DNA of 23,360 nucleotides from a virus. A model generated the notes under the pieces. The model searched no databases, was not told the DNA's origin, and was given only the letters and a program-made list of their open reading frames with translations. A program made the position numbers and the translations under genes. Below, piece by piece: positions 1 through 6,488 of the stretch. The stretch is from positions 1-23,360 of the IMG/VR virus record IMGVR_UViG_3300037246_001013, one strand, 5' to 3'. Positions within the stretch are counted from its first letter, which is position 1. Every line of letters starts with the position of its first letter.

Positions 1-212
1 ACGCTATCACGCGCCATTATTTCCTGAATCTCAACCTGCAACTGCTTCAATATCCTGCCTATCTTCGTATGCGCTCCAGTGCCCATGCAATCAATCTGTA
101 GCTCACATATCCGCAAGATAGTAGCCTGTGCAAGGTCATAGCGTTTGTTGCTGCGCTGCTTCCTGACACGTGCTGCGAGTGCCATTGCCTTGTGTACTGC
201 TTCTTCTGTCAT
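1..212 (-). CDS. Hypothetical phage protein, 3' part outside window
   Basis: An open leftward frame runs from an ATG at 212 to the window edge with no stop (70 full codons visible). A good ribosome-binding site, GGAG, lies about 7 bases upstream of this ATG. The visible protein begins MTEEAVHKAMALAARVRKQR and is basic and predicted helical, with two Cys in the middle and a Gln/Glu-rich helix at the edge. I recognise no family. It lies downstream of the 83-residue leftward gene (270-521), separated by 57 bases holding a hairpin, and is probably co-transcribed with it from the divergent region near 560-590. Its true length is unknown. Confidence 0.6.
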   Translation of the reverse strand, partial: MTEEAVHKAMALAARVRKQRSNKRYDLAQATILRICELQIDCMGTGAHTKIGRILKQLQVEIQEIMARDS

Positions 213-240
213 TGTCCTGCTCCAGTTAGGTTGCCTGTAC

Positions 241-259
241 TAGCCCCCAGTAGGGGCTA
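241..259. repeat. Intercistronic GC hairpin (inverted repeat)
   Basis: TAGCCCC and GGGGCTA form a perfect 7-bp inverted repeat around a 5-base loop. It sits between the stop of the leftward 83-residue gene and the ribosome-binding site of the next leftward gene. There is no U-run on either side, so it is more likely an RNA-processing, stability or attenuation hairpin than a full intrinsic terminator. It belongs with the CCCC/GGGG-type hairpins found elsewhere in the window. Confidence 0.6.
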
Positions 260-269
260 ACCCAGTGGC

Positions 270-521
270 CTATGCTGCGTAAGTGCCGCTACATGGTACG
301 CCGCTGTTGCTGTTGCGGTCAGTGTATGATCCGTCATTGCGTACTACGTGCCATGTATAACTAGAGGCATATTGTCCAGAGTGAACTGAAGACCTTCTGC
401 CAGTTTGCCTCCATGATTCTGCTGCCACTGCTACTGCATCTTGGTAGGAACCATGAACCGTTTGTGTATCTTCACCCATTGACGGGGCTGGATGTGCTGT
501 TGCTACAGTGTATGTTCTCAT
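270..521 (-). CDS. Hypothetical small phage protein (83 aa)
   Basis: A leftward frame can be extended upstream to 575, but the ATG at 521 is preceded by GGAGA at a 6-base distance and gives a protein starting MRTYTVATAHPAPSM, so I chose it. The 83-residue product is polar, Ser/Thr/Gly/Tyr-rich at its C-terminus, and has no membrane segment or recognisable catalytic motif. The middle part (GSYQDAVAVAAESWRQTG) looks like one amphipathic helix. The gene is first in a leftward unit and faces the rightward early genes across a promoter region. Function unknown. Confidence 0.6.
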   Translation of the reverse strand: MRTYTVATAHPAPSMGEDTQTVHGSYQDAVAVAAESWRQTGRRSSVHSGQYASSYTWHVVRNDGSYTDRNSNSGVPCSGTYAA

Positions 522-558
522 GTCGTTCTCCGTTGTGTTGTTTGCTTCAGTGGGATCA

Positions 559-586
559 ATAATACAGGAATTCATGAAGACCGCAA
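559..586 (-). promoter_or_regulatory. Candidate sigma70 promoter for the leftward genes
   Basis: On the minus strand, TTGCGG (581-586) and TATTAT (559-564) are separated by 16 bases. The -10 matches TATAAT in five of six positions; the -35 keeps only the TTG. Transcription would start near 550, about 30 bases before the ATG at 521. This fits the divergent gene layout but is a sequence-only prediction. Confidence 0.4.
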
Positions 587-606
587 GCGTTATCGCAAAA
601 TAATTA

Positions 607-635
607 TTGTATAATTCATGACCTGCGGTTAATAT
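607..635 (+). promoter_or_regulatory. Candidate sigma70 promoter for the rightward early genes
   Basis: TTGTAT (607-612) and TAATAT (630-635) have a 17-base spacer and point to the ribbon-helix-helix gene at 673. A perfect TATAAT (610-615) overlaps the -35 and could serve as the -10 of an alternative promoter, though I see no convincing -35 for it. The nonamer aattcatga occurs at 569-577 and 613-621, 44 bases apart, bracketing the divergent region, so repressor operators are possible here. Confidence 0.4.
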
Positions 636-672
636 GTATACAAATCAGGCAGGTTAACCAATGGAGAATATG

Positions 673-822
673 ATGACTAAGAAAGTATTTATACAAGTGC
701 AGGCAACCAAGCGGGAGCGCGAGATGCTGGCAGAGATAGCAGAGCATAGGCGTACAGATATGTCGAAGGTGGTCAGGGAATGGATCTGGAACGCGCATAA
801 GCGGATGGTGGTGGTCAAATGA
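673..822 (+). CDS. Ribbon-helix-helix (Arc/MetJ-type) small DNA-binding protein
   Basis: A 49-residue protein. GGAG at 663-666 is 6 bases before the ATG at 673; in-frame ATGs at 661 and 670 are worse placed. Residues 4-10 (KVFIQVQ) form a short beta strand with alternating side chains, followed by helix A (residues 12-25) and a turn and helix B around TDMSKVVREWIWNA, the layout of Arc/CopG-type ribbon-helix-helix repressors, which bind DNA as dimers through the strand. It is the first rightward gene after the divergent promoter region and overlaps the next gene by ATGA. A role as early repressor or autoregulator is inferred. The family call rests on pattern only. Confidence 0.6.
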   Translation: MTKKVFIQVQATKREREMLAEIAEHRRTDMSKVVREWIWNAHKRMVVVK

Positions 823-1325
823 CACAGAAACAGCGAATACTGGAATGCCTGACCTACGATCCTATAGCAGGCATCTTTACTCGTAAGAGTGACGGGGCAG
901 GGTTTGGTCGTGTTTATTCTGATAGATATATGTGCGGCTATGTTGCATCCGTCAAGTATAGGTGTCATAGGTTGGCATTTCTTTTCATGGAGGGTGAATT
1001 CCCGGCATCTGGTGTAGACCACATAGACAGAAATCCACTTAATAATAAATGGGAAAACCTGCGCCATGCCACCCAAGCAGTGAATATGAAGAACAAGGGG
1101 CTGTATCATAAAAACAAGACTGGCATATCTGGGGTTAGGAGTGAGATACGATGGAGTAATTGGTGCTGGCTTGCTCAGATAGGACGCAATGGCACGACAG
1201 TAAAGATTCTTAGAACTAAAGACTTTTTTGAGGCTTGTTGCGCAAGGAAGTCAGCAGAGAACAGGGGAGGATATTTGTCAAAACCTGAAGACAAAAAAGC
1301 CGATGATATAGGGATCACCGGCTAA
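819..1325 (+). CDS. HNH endonuclease with AP2-like DNA-binding domain
   Basis: A 168-residue protein starting at an ATG that overlaps the previous stop (ATGA). Residues 50-85 carry the HNH_3-type signature: HRLAFLFMEG, then VDHIDRNPLNNKWENLRHAT with His68, Asn75/76 and His83 as the likely metal and catalytic residues. Residues 94-149 (TGISGVR, a Trp-rich strand, then an FEACCARKSAEN helix) match the AP2-like module often fused to such enzymes. Proteins of this type are free-standing, homing-type endonucleases common in phages, and they nick or cut DNA at specific sites. It is followed by 91 non-coding bases, so it may be a selfish insertion between the early regulator and the replication genes. 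The family call is strong; the target is unknown. Confidence 0.85.
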   Translation: MTQKQRILECLTYDPIAGIFTRKSDGAGFGRVYSDRYMCGYVASVKYRCHRLAFLFMEGEFPASGVDHIDRNPLNNKWENLRHATQAVNMKNKGLYHKNKTGISGVRSEIRWSNWCWLAQIGRNGTTVKILRTKDFFEACCARKSAENRGGYLSKPEDKKADDIGITG

Positions 1326-1416
1326 TTTGCCGCCCGAAGGCGAAACCTGTTTACAGTGGGACTGGGGACAGGTACTGTCGTAGAACGCTAATTCACAACA
1401 ATGGACACATCCTACC
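1326..1416. other. Short intergenic stretch with weak hairpin
   Basis: These 91 bases separate the HNH gene from the replication initiator. They contain a small imperfect stem, GCC GCCCGAA GGC with flanking T-rich and GAAA arms, just after the HNH stop. No clear promoter or ribosome-binding site was found before the ATG at 1417. Confidence 0.35.
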
Positions 1417-1872
1417 ATGCAATATAAGCCAAGAACAATCGTTATAGATTGGCTAAATACCATCTGGAAGACAGACCTCCCATCCAACGCAAAATATATC
1501 GCTTGTTACCTCAGAAGATTTATGAATTCTGAGCATGATATGGCGTGGCCTAGCCTCCGGAAAATTGAAGGCGAAACAGGATTATCAAGACCGACAGTAG
1601 TCAAGTATTTGAAGATTCTTGAGGCCGAAGGCTGGCTTGCAATTAAGCGCGGAGACATGGAATCGAGCAGCATTTATTACGCCTGTTTCCCAGAGGGGGT
1701 GGTAAAGGAGCTTAACCAGGGTGGTAAAACTGAGAGCAATAGGGTGGTAAAGGAGCTTTACCGTAATAAACAAGTAGAAGTAAACAAGAGAAATAAGGGG
1801 AAAGGGAATTTTGTATCTACCAGAGGCAGAACACTTCAAGAAGACCTGTCTGACACATCGTGGGCAGACTAA
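1417..1872 (+). CDS. Replication initiator, lambda O-like, with N-terminal winged HTH
   Basis: A 151-residue protein. Residues 21-78 form a winged-helix domain of the HTH_36 type (LPSNAKYIACYLRRF, then AWPSLRKIEGETGLSRPTVV with the recognition helix, then a wing around EGWLAIKRG), the usual N-terminal domain of phage O-type initiators. The middle part repeats VVKEL twice because the DNA beneath carries iterons (1697-1758). In lambda the origin also lies within the O gene, and O binds it. The protein ends in TLQEDLSDTSWAD, a motif repeated at the end of the neighbouring 95-residue protein. It lacks the longer C-terminal domain of O proteins, which the downstream protein may supply. No Shine-Dalgarno is obvious at the ATG. 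The initiator role is inferred from fold plus in-gene repeats. Confidence 0.7.
   Translation: MQYKPRTIVIDWLNTIWKTDLPSNAKYIACYLRRFMNSEHDMAWPSLRKIEGETGLSRPTVVKYLKILEAEGWLAIKRGDMESSSIYYACFPEGVVKELNQGGKTESNRVVKELYRNKQVEVNKRNKGKGNFVSTRGRTLQEDLSDTSWAD
1697..1815. other. Candidate replication origin: three iterons plus A-rich tract
   Basis: GGGTGGTAAA occurs three times, at 1697, 1719 and 1742, so the period is 22-23 bp, about two helical turns. Copies one and three extend to an identical 17 bases, and copy three is a perfect dyad, GGTAAAG-GAG-CTTTACC (1746-1762); copy one has one mismatch. Directly downstream lies a strand-biased A-rich, C-poor tract to about 1815. Iterons followed by an A-rich segment inside the initiator gene is the layout of lambda ori. 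The repeats also encode the duplicated VVKEL, so protein-level constraint alone cannot be excluded. Confidence 0.6.
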
Positions 1873-2176
1873 TGGTTAAGAACTGATAGTCAGATGTAAT
1901 CTGGCCTGATGATTCCAAAAGGATGAAATCAGCACTTTAACTGTAAATCCGCAACAGCCTTATGGCGAGCGGTAGGAGATTTACCATGTTTAGCAAAGCA
2001 AAGCACAAAACAGATATCACTATGGATTGGGTCACCATCACCTTTCGCTACCAATAGGGACTTAAAGGTTAAGCTTCAAGAAAAGACGGAGAAGGGATGG
2101 AGATGGCGAGAAGGGATTTAGGTTTGGTTAAATTCACAACACCACCAAAAGATAGATGGTTTTTGGAGATATAGAT
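1873..2176. other. Gene-poor stretch between the two replication genes
   Basis: About 300 bases with one possible tiny ORF (1986-2057). Visible elements are a perfect interrupted palindrome CAGAT-GTA-ATCTG (1891-1903), a purine-rich direct repeat gagaagggat at 2089 and 2108 (19-base period), and an inverted repeat CCAAAA/TTTTGG (2145-2150, 2161-2166) whose right arm touches the GGAG ribosome-binding site of the next gene. These could be regulatory or part of an extended origin. No tRNA or clear promoter was seen. Confidence 0.4.
1986..2057 (+). CDS. Possible 23-residue micro-ORF
   Basis: An ATG at 1986 is preceded by TAGGAG about 7 bases upstream and opens 23 codons (MFSKAKHKTDITMDWVTITF, then RYQ) before a TAG. 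The ribosome-binding site is as good as those of accepted genes nearby. The ORF is too short to show codon bias or family membership, so it may be a leader peptide, a small phage protein or chance. Confidence 0.3.
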   Translation: MFSKAKHKTDITMDWVTITFRYQ

Positions 2177-2464
2177 ATGACACTAGCACTGGTACAACAG
2201 CAGACAATCGGGATCAACCAAGAATATTTTGCAGAGTGGGTAGCCTACAGGGAGGAAGACCTACACAAGCCGATGACACCGCGAGCCATCAAGATGCTCC
2301 AGAAGAAACTTCTCAACTACAGTGAATCAGAGCAGGAGAGGCTAATCTGCAACGCCATAGAAATGAATTGGCGAGGCGTATACTGGACAGACCCCCCCCG
2401 GCAATGCAGCACAAAGCAAACCACACTCCAGCAAGACCTCACAGACGTAAGTTGGGCCAACTGA
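2177..2464 (+). CDS. Second replication protein, O/DnaD-like C-terminal domain
   Basis: A 95-residue protein. An ATG exists at 2156, but the one at 2177 has GGAG 8 bases upstream and is preferred. Residues 20-68 (EYFAEWVAYREEDLHKPMTP, a basic helix, then CNAIEMNWRGVYW) match the pattern W.xYR..x.kPxTp...xxxAIxxxWxGxxx seen at the C-terminal end of many phage replication initiators. It ends in TLQQDLTDVSWAN, nearly identical to the end of the upstream initiator. Together the two proteins look like the two halves of one O-type initiator, each with a copy of the terminal peptide. A host helicase or loader interaction is inferred. Its stop overlaps the next start by one base. Confidence 0.55.
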   Translation: MTLALVQQQTIGINQEYFAEWVAYREEDLHKPMTPRAIKMLQKKLLNYSESEQERLICNAIEMNWRGVYWTDPPRQCSTKQTTLQQDLTDVSWAN

Positions 2465-2727
2465 TGGGTGATATAGCCGACATGATGCTTGATGGCACTC
2501 TATGCCAGTGTTGCGGTGAGTATCTCGGTGGTGAAGATGGCTTCCCGGGGTACTGCCATCCTTGTCAGGTTGACCAAGACCGACACGATAAAGCAGCACG
2601 CAAAGCGGGCAACATAGAGAGAAACGCTCGCCAGAAGAAAGTAAAATGCCCGGAGTGCGGCAAGAAGGTGAAAGAGGTAGGTCTTGAAGATCATAGGCGT
2701 GACTCTCATGGCGCGGGGGCACACTGA
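2464..2727 (+). CDS. Small protein with two zinc-binding motifs
   Basis: An 87-residue protein whose ATG overlaps the previous stop (TGATG). A longer frame back to 2368 would overlap the replication protein and is unlikely. Cys14, 16, 17 and Cys31/Cys34 (CQCC ... CHPC) form a first candidate zinc knuckle. Residues 62-82 (CPECG, then EDHRRDSH) give a second of Cys2His2 spacing: C62, C65, H77, H82. A basic linker (KAARKAGNIERNARQKK) joins them. Such small zinc proteins often bind nucleic acid; its actual role is unknown. It sits in an overlapping early gene string (2177-3665). Confidence 0.65.
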   Translation: MGDIADMMLDGTLCQCCGEYLGGEDGFPGYCHPCQVDQDRHDKAARKAGNIERNARQKKVKCPECGKKVKEVGLEDHRRDSHGAGAH

Positions 2728-3035
2728 TGACAAAAGGCATACCCATCTCCCAAACCCGTACTCAAGGCGAGAAAAGGCGCCAATCCATCCTGCATTGCCA
2801 AGCTTACCTTGGTGGAGATCGCTTCAATGTCTATGAGGCAGCCCGTGTACTCCGCTGTAAGCCAAAGGCCACCTACCATGTCCTATCAGGCCTATGCCGC
2901 GATAAGCTGTTACAGAGCCATACAGAGGGCCGTAAGATACAGTACAGCAAGCCGGGGGTGGATTATCTGAAGATACCGTGGCGCTCGATATCGAATGATG
3001 AGCTGTTGTTGGATGAGAGTCTGGGGGTGTTATGA
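2727..3035 (+). CDS. Winged-helix DNA-binding protein, putative
   Basis: A 102-residue protein beginning at an ATG overlapping the previous TGA. Residues 30-75 look like a helix-turn-helix with wing: NVYEAARVLRCKPKATYHVL as the HTH, LSGLCRDKLLQ as the following helix, and SHTEGRKIQYS as a wing hairpin, similar to small ArsR- or MarR-like folds. The C-terminal 20 residues are acidic. It ends inside the start of the NinB-like gene (ATGA overlap). A regulatory or replication-accessory role is inferred; no specific family recognised. Confidence 0.55.
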   Translation: MTKGIPISQTRTQGEKRRQSILHCQAYLGGDRFNVYEAARVLRCKPKATYHVLSGLCRDKLLQSHTEGRKIQYSKPGVDYLKIPWRSISNDELLLDESLGVL

Positions 3036-3493
3036 CAGCAAAATCAGGCCAGCGGTGGAGTCTCGACAGTGCCGACAAGATCGACTTCTTTAATCAGCAC
3101 GTAGTCAATCTGTTTCAGGCCGGGAAGTCAGCCACGGTGCAATTCATAAAACCGGGTAGGTCAGTTGATCAGAATTCGATGATCTACGCATTGTACCGCC
3201 AGATCAGTGAGCAGAATGAATCGGAGGCGATGATCGATATCAAGCGCCACTGCAAACTCCATTTTGGGATAGGTATACTCAAGTCACATGATCCTGACTT
3301 CAGCGAATTCTATGACAAATGCATCAAGGGCATGTCATATCCGGACAAGTTGCTCCTGATGACGTATTTTGAGGTGACGAGTCGCTTTGATAAGGAAATG
3401 GCGACTGAATATATCGATACTGTGATCAGGGAATACACGAAAGAGGGTTATAGTTTGATCAATCCAGCGGAGATGAACAGTTATGTCAGATGA
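3032..3493 (+). CDS. NinB/Orf-like recombination mediator
   Basis: A 153-residue protein. RSVDQNSMIYALYRQISEQN (residues 43-62) corresponds to the RSLDQN-type signature of lambda NinB (Orf), which binds single-stranded DNA and SSB and can bypass RecFOR needs. The N-terminal part is a predicted beta/alpha segment, and the C-terminal part (ending near YIDTVIREYTKEGYSLINPA) matches the final helix after which NinB ends. Length is close to that of the family. A NinG-like gene follows two ORFs later, as ninB and ninG occur together in the lambda nin region. Identity beyond the signature is low, so this is a family-level call. Confidence 0.6.
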   Translation: MTAKSGQRWSLDSADKIDFFNQHVVNLFQAGKSATVQFIKPGRSVDQNSMIYALYRQISEQNESEAMIDIKRHCKLHFGIGILKSHDPDFSEFYDKCIKGMSYPDKLLLMTYFEVTSRFDKEMATEYIDTVIREYTKEGYSLINPAEMNSYVR

Positions 3494-3665
3494 AGAGAAA
3501 ATCATGTGGATTCTGGCTTATTCAGCCAAAGCATTCAGGGGTGAGATGAGCAAGGACTGCGTAGACTTCGCCGACAAGTCCCGAGCGGCGTATGTGGAGC
3601 GGTTTGTGGATGGTGCTGCCAATGATGAACATGGATGGTGTGGCGATGGTCCGGAGGCAGCGTAG
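3483..3665 (+). CDS. Hypothetical small acidic protein (60 aa)
   Basis: A 60-residue protein beginning at an ATG inside the end of the NinB-like gene, with GGAG about 9 bases upstream. The first 40 residues look helical and mildly amphipathic (MWILAYSAKAF, then SRAAYVERFVDG); the tail is Asp/Glu/Gly-rich. No known family. It overlaps the NinG-like start (TAGTG), so it is translated in the same string and may be a partner of either recombination protein. Confidence 0.55.
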   Translation: MSDEEKIMWILAYSAKAFRGEMSKDCVDFADKSRAAYVERFVDGAANDEHGWCGDGPEAA

Positions 3666-4072
3666 TGGCCTATTACAATAACAAGAAGCCGGGTGTCACA
3701 AGGTCTACAGCTGATTCATGGTTCTCAAAGGCTATAAGGCTCAGGGATGACCACCTGTGCCAAGCCTGTGGCAAATTAGGCACCGATAATGCGCACATTG
3801 TGGGGAGAAGGAACGGTTCCACTAGATATTGCGCTGAGAACTGCCTTTGTCTTTGCCGATCCTGCCACAATAAATACGGTGAGAATCCATTGGACTTCAG
3901 AGACCTCATCGTACGACTGTACGGCATTGACCGGCCTGATTACTTAATGGTCAAGAAGCGCGGCATACTCAAAAACACCGACGAGACCAAGAAGCTAGTG
4001 AGTAATCACTATCGACTTGAGTACCATAGGATGAATAACACCGGGACCAGAGACTTGGAGAGCTTCAACTGA
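3665..4072 (+). CDS. NinG-like HNH protein (putative recombination endonuclease)
   Basis: A 135-residue protein. I place the start at the GTG at 3665, which overlaps the previous TAG and has GGAGG 7 bases upstream; the ATG at 3635 lacks a site. Residues 18-31 (SWFSKAIRLRDD) and Cys32/Cys35, His44 (DNAHIVGRR), Asn59 and CRSCH (Cys64, Cys67, His68) follow the NinG/Rap and HNH pattern, with a likely structural zinc. NinG of lambda (Rap) resolves recombination intermediates. GENPLDF after the CxxCH is typical of this HNH subfamily. Co-occurrence with the NinB-like gene supports a recombination role. A stand-alone HNH nuclease is the alternative. Confidence 0.65.
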   Translation: MAYYNNKKPGVTRSTADSWFSKAIRLRDDHLCQACGKLGTDNAHIVGRRNGSTRYCAENCLCLCRSCHNKYGENPLDFRDLIVRLYGIDRPDYLMVKKRGILKNTDETKKLVSNHYRLEYHRMNNTGTRDLESFN

Positions 4073-4091
4073 ATCTGCTATCATTCAATGA

Positions 4092-4529
4092 ATGGATGTA
4101 CTGCAGTTAACAAGAAAGTGTGCCTACTACATGAACATGACCTGTAGAGAATTCGACCTGGGTAATCAAGCCGAGCACTTTGATGGCGAAAACCCCAACG
4201 ACTGGTCAGTGGTCAATGAAAACGAGATAAGATGCCTTAAAAACGGCAAGTTCGTCGCTGATATATTCATCCGCGATGGCGAAACCATCGAAATCATCAT
4301 ACCCGATAATTTCATGCTCATCAGATCAGAACACCTGGGGGAATACGACCCAAGACTCCACGGCATCGAAACCAAAACAGCCAGAGACTTCAAAGGTGAC
4401 AAAGAACCCGATTTGCCCATAGAATGGACACTACCCGAACAACCCGTGCTATTAACCGGCCCCAGACAGTTCATACCCCAACACACTATGGGCCGTAAAC
4501 CCGTCATCAAAAGAGCATACCACCGATGA
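4092..4529 (+). CDS. Hypothetical phage protein (145 aa)
   Basis: A 145-residue frame between the NinG-like gene and the small terminase. The ATG at 4092 has no clear ribosome-binding site, nor does the next ATG (residue 14), so the start is uncertain. The N-terminal half is acidic with a likely beta domain (residues 50-80, NGKFVADIFIRDGETIEIII). The C-terminal third is Pro-rich and basic at the very end (MGRKPVIKRAYHR). It overlaps the terminase start (ATGA), implying translational coupling. No family recognised. Confidence 0.6.
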   Translation: MDVLQLTRKCAYYMNMTCREFDLGNQAEHFDGENPNDWSVVNENEIRCLKNGKFVADIFIRDGETIEIIIPDNFMLIRSEHLGEYDPRLHGIETKTARDFKGDKEPDLPIEWTLPEQPVLLTGPRQFIPQHTMGRKPVIKRAYHR

Positions 4530-4942
4530 GCCGCCCGCCAATACTAAAAATCACCAAGGCCTTACTGGATAAGGTGGGGCAAATGGCATCAAGAGGGTTA
4601 ACAAATGAACAGATAGCTTGCTGCCTGGGCGTTTCTGAAACTACGGTTTATAAAAACAAACGCAATAGTCCACAGTTTGCGCAGGCTATAAAAAATGGAC
4701 AGGCCAAAGGGGTAAAGGACATAAGCAATGCCCTCTTTGATAAAGCCGCAGGAGGAGACACCATAGCCCAGATATTCTACCTCAAAAACCGCTCACCCGA
4801 AGAATGGAAAGACCGTAAAGAGATCAAACAGGAAATCAACCAAACCGTCAGTATCGATACTAATCAACTCGCCGATGAAGTCATGCAAAGCATAGTGAAA
4901 GATGAGCGCACGCGCCGCGAAGAAGAAGCTAGCCTACACTAG
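4526..4942 (+). CDS. terS: Terminase small subunit
   Basis: A 138-residue protein directly upstream of, and overlapping, the large terminase gene. Residues 10-40 carry a helix-turn-helix (LTNEQIACCLGVSETTVYKN), the DNA-recognition part of TerS. The central part (FAQAIKNGQAKGVKDISNAL, then AAGGDTIAQIFYLKNRSPEEW) is the oligomerisation core with the characteristic ending in which many small terminases carry NRxPExWxD. The C-terminal end is charged and helical. TerS proteins assemble as rings, recognise the packaging site (cos or pac) and stimulate the large subunit. The start overlaps the upstream stop by ATGA. Confidence 0.8.
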   Translation: MSRPPILKITKALLDKVGQMASRGLTNEQIACCLGVSETTVYKNKRNSPQFAQAIKNGQAKGVKDISNALFDKAAGGDTIAQIFYLKNRSPEEWKDRKEIKQEINQTVSIDTNQLADEVMQSIVKDERTRREEEASLH

Positions 4943-6455
4943 TACCATACCCTGGCTACCTCAAGAAGGCCCACAAGAAGCGGCTATGTTCTCCAAAGCC
5001 GATGTCCTGCTATATGGAGGAGCAGCGGGAGGAGGAAAGACCAGCCTAGCCTGTGGACTAGCCATCACCCGTCACGAAGAAACCCTCATCATGCGTAGAG
5101 AAGCAACGCAGATGAAGGGCATTATCAAAGAGATATCCCGTATAGCAGATCCCCTCAAAAACGGACTCTCAAGACAACACGGCGAATGGCGTATTCCCCC
5201 ATGGGACGGCAGGGAGCGAATGGTCATGCTGGGTTCATGTCCCAACCTGGGCGATGAGAATAAATGGCAGGGTATCGCTCGAGACTTACTGGTCCTGGAT
5301 GAGGCGGTTAACTTCCTGTATGAACAAGTGGTCTTCCTGATGGGCTGGACACGCTCAGTAACGACATTCGACGGCGGTAAGGGCTTACAAGATAAGCAGA
5401 GAACCCGAGTCATCCTGTGTAGCAATCCCCCCACAAATGCCAATGGCTACTGGGTTATAGAGATGTTCTCGCCCTGGCTTGATCCCATGCACCCCAATCC
5501 CGCTGAACCAGGGGAACTTAGGTGGTATACAACTCTGGCCGGAGTGATGACCGAAGTGGCCAATGGTGATCCAATCCCCAATCCCCAGCCAATCCGAGAG
5601 GATGACCAGTGGATATACCCGAAATCATTCACCTTCATACCCGCCAAAGTCCAAGATAATAAATACCTCGACTCCGAATACATACGCGAACTTCAAGCCA
5701 TGCCAGAACCCCTGAGATCACAGTTCCTCCTCGGTGACTTTATGGCGGCACAGGAGGATAGCCAGTGGCAGGTCATACCCAGCGCATGGGTAGATGCCGC
5801 ATTCAACCGCTGGGAAGAAAGACCCATCGACCCCTCAAAGCTCACCAGCGTAGGCGTAGACCCGTCCAGGGGCGGCAAGGACGAGACTATCATCGCTCCG
5901 AGGGAGGACTGGTACTTCCACAAGCTTATCGCTCTACCGGGCTATGAGGTGCCCACAGGCAATGAGGTCGCCAAGGCGGTTATTGAGATAGCAGGACAAG
6001 GTATGTCACCCATCCACGTTGATTCAATCGGTATAGGGGCTGCAGTCATCGATGCACTATCCATGCACCTGGGGCATAGGGTTGTTCCCATGGTGGCATC
6101 GGAGCGGGCGACAGAACAGAAGGATATGTCCGGATCACTCAAGTTCACCAATAAGCGGGCGCAGTGGTGGTGGCGCTTTAGAGACCTGCTCAACCCTGCC
6201 AGTGGTAAGAGAATAGCCCTGCCACCCGACCAACAACTCAAGGCTGAACTGTGCGCCCCAACCTATGACGTAATATCCACCGGAATAAAGATCGAGAGTA
6301 AGAAAGACATCATCAGACGCCTGGGAAGATCAACAGATAGGGCCGATGCGGTGATCATGGCTGCGGAGAGAACAGCCGTAATGAGCCTCGCTGGCGCAGC
6401 AAAACCCCGGTTTGCAGTCAAAGGTGCCTTGCACTCAACCAGAATCAGGCGGTAA
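4902..6455 (+). CDS. terL: Terminase large subunit (packaging ATPase/nuclease)
   Basis: A 517-residue protein. Residues 39-48 are the Walker A loop GGAAGGGKTS, and residues 129-135 (LLVLDEA) are Walker B with the catalytic Glu. The coupling motif is likely ILCSNPP at 171-177. The nuclease half has the acidic residues Asp320 (VGVDPSRGG), Asp374 (HVDSIGIGA) and Asp482 (RADAVIMA), the RNase H-like metal site. The protein pumps DNA into the prohead through the portal and cuts concatemers. It overlaps the small-subunit gene by 41 bases, and the start ATG at 4902 is the first in this frame. The portal gene follows after 33 bases, which is the usual order. Length is typical. Confidence 0.95.
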   Translation: MSARAAKKKLAYTSTIPWLPQEGPQEAAMFSKADVLLYGGAAGGGKTSLACGLAITRHEETLIMRREATQMKGIIKEISRIADPLKNGLSRQHGEWRIPPWDGRERMVMLGSCPNLGDENKWQGIARDLLVLDEAVNFLYEQVVFLMGWTRSVTTFDGGKGLQDKQRTRVILCSNPPTNANGYWVIEMFSPWLDPMHPNPAEPGELRWYTTLAGVMTEVANGDPIPNPQPIREDDQWIYPKSFTFIPAKVQDNKYLDSEYIRELQAMPEPLRSQFLLGDFMAAQEDSQWQVIPSAWVDAAFNRWEERPIDPSKLTSVGVDPSRGGKDETIIAPREDWYFHKLIALPGYEVPTGNEVAKAVIEIAGQGMSPIHVDSIGIGAAVIDALSMHLGHRVVPMVASERATEQKDMSGSLKFTNKRAQWWWRFRDLLNPASGKRIALPPDQQLKAELCAPTYDVISTGIKIESKKDIIRRLGRSTDRADAVIMAAERTAVMSLAGAAKPRFAVKGALHSTRIRR

Positions 6456-6488
6456 ACTGCGATTCATATCCGTTAATAGGCAAAAACT

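Noticed and set aside
654-1109. Leftward 151-codon frame opposite the RHH and HNH genes
   Set aside because: The HNH protein on the other strand has clear family motifs; this frame has none.
2368-2463. N-terminal extension of the zinc protein back to 2368
   Set aside because: Would overlap almost 100 bases of the replication protein; the ATG at 2464 overlaps its stop in the usual TGATG manner.
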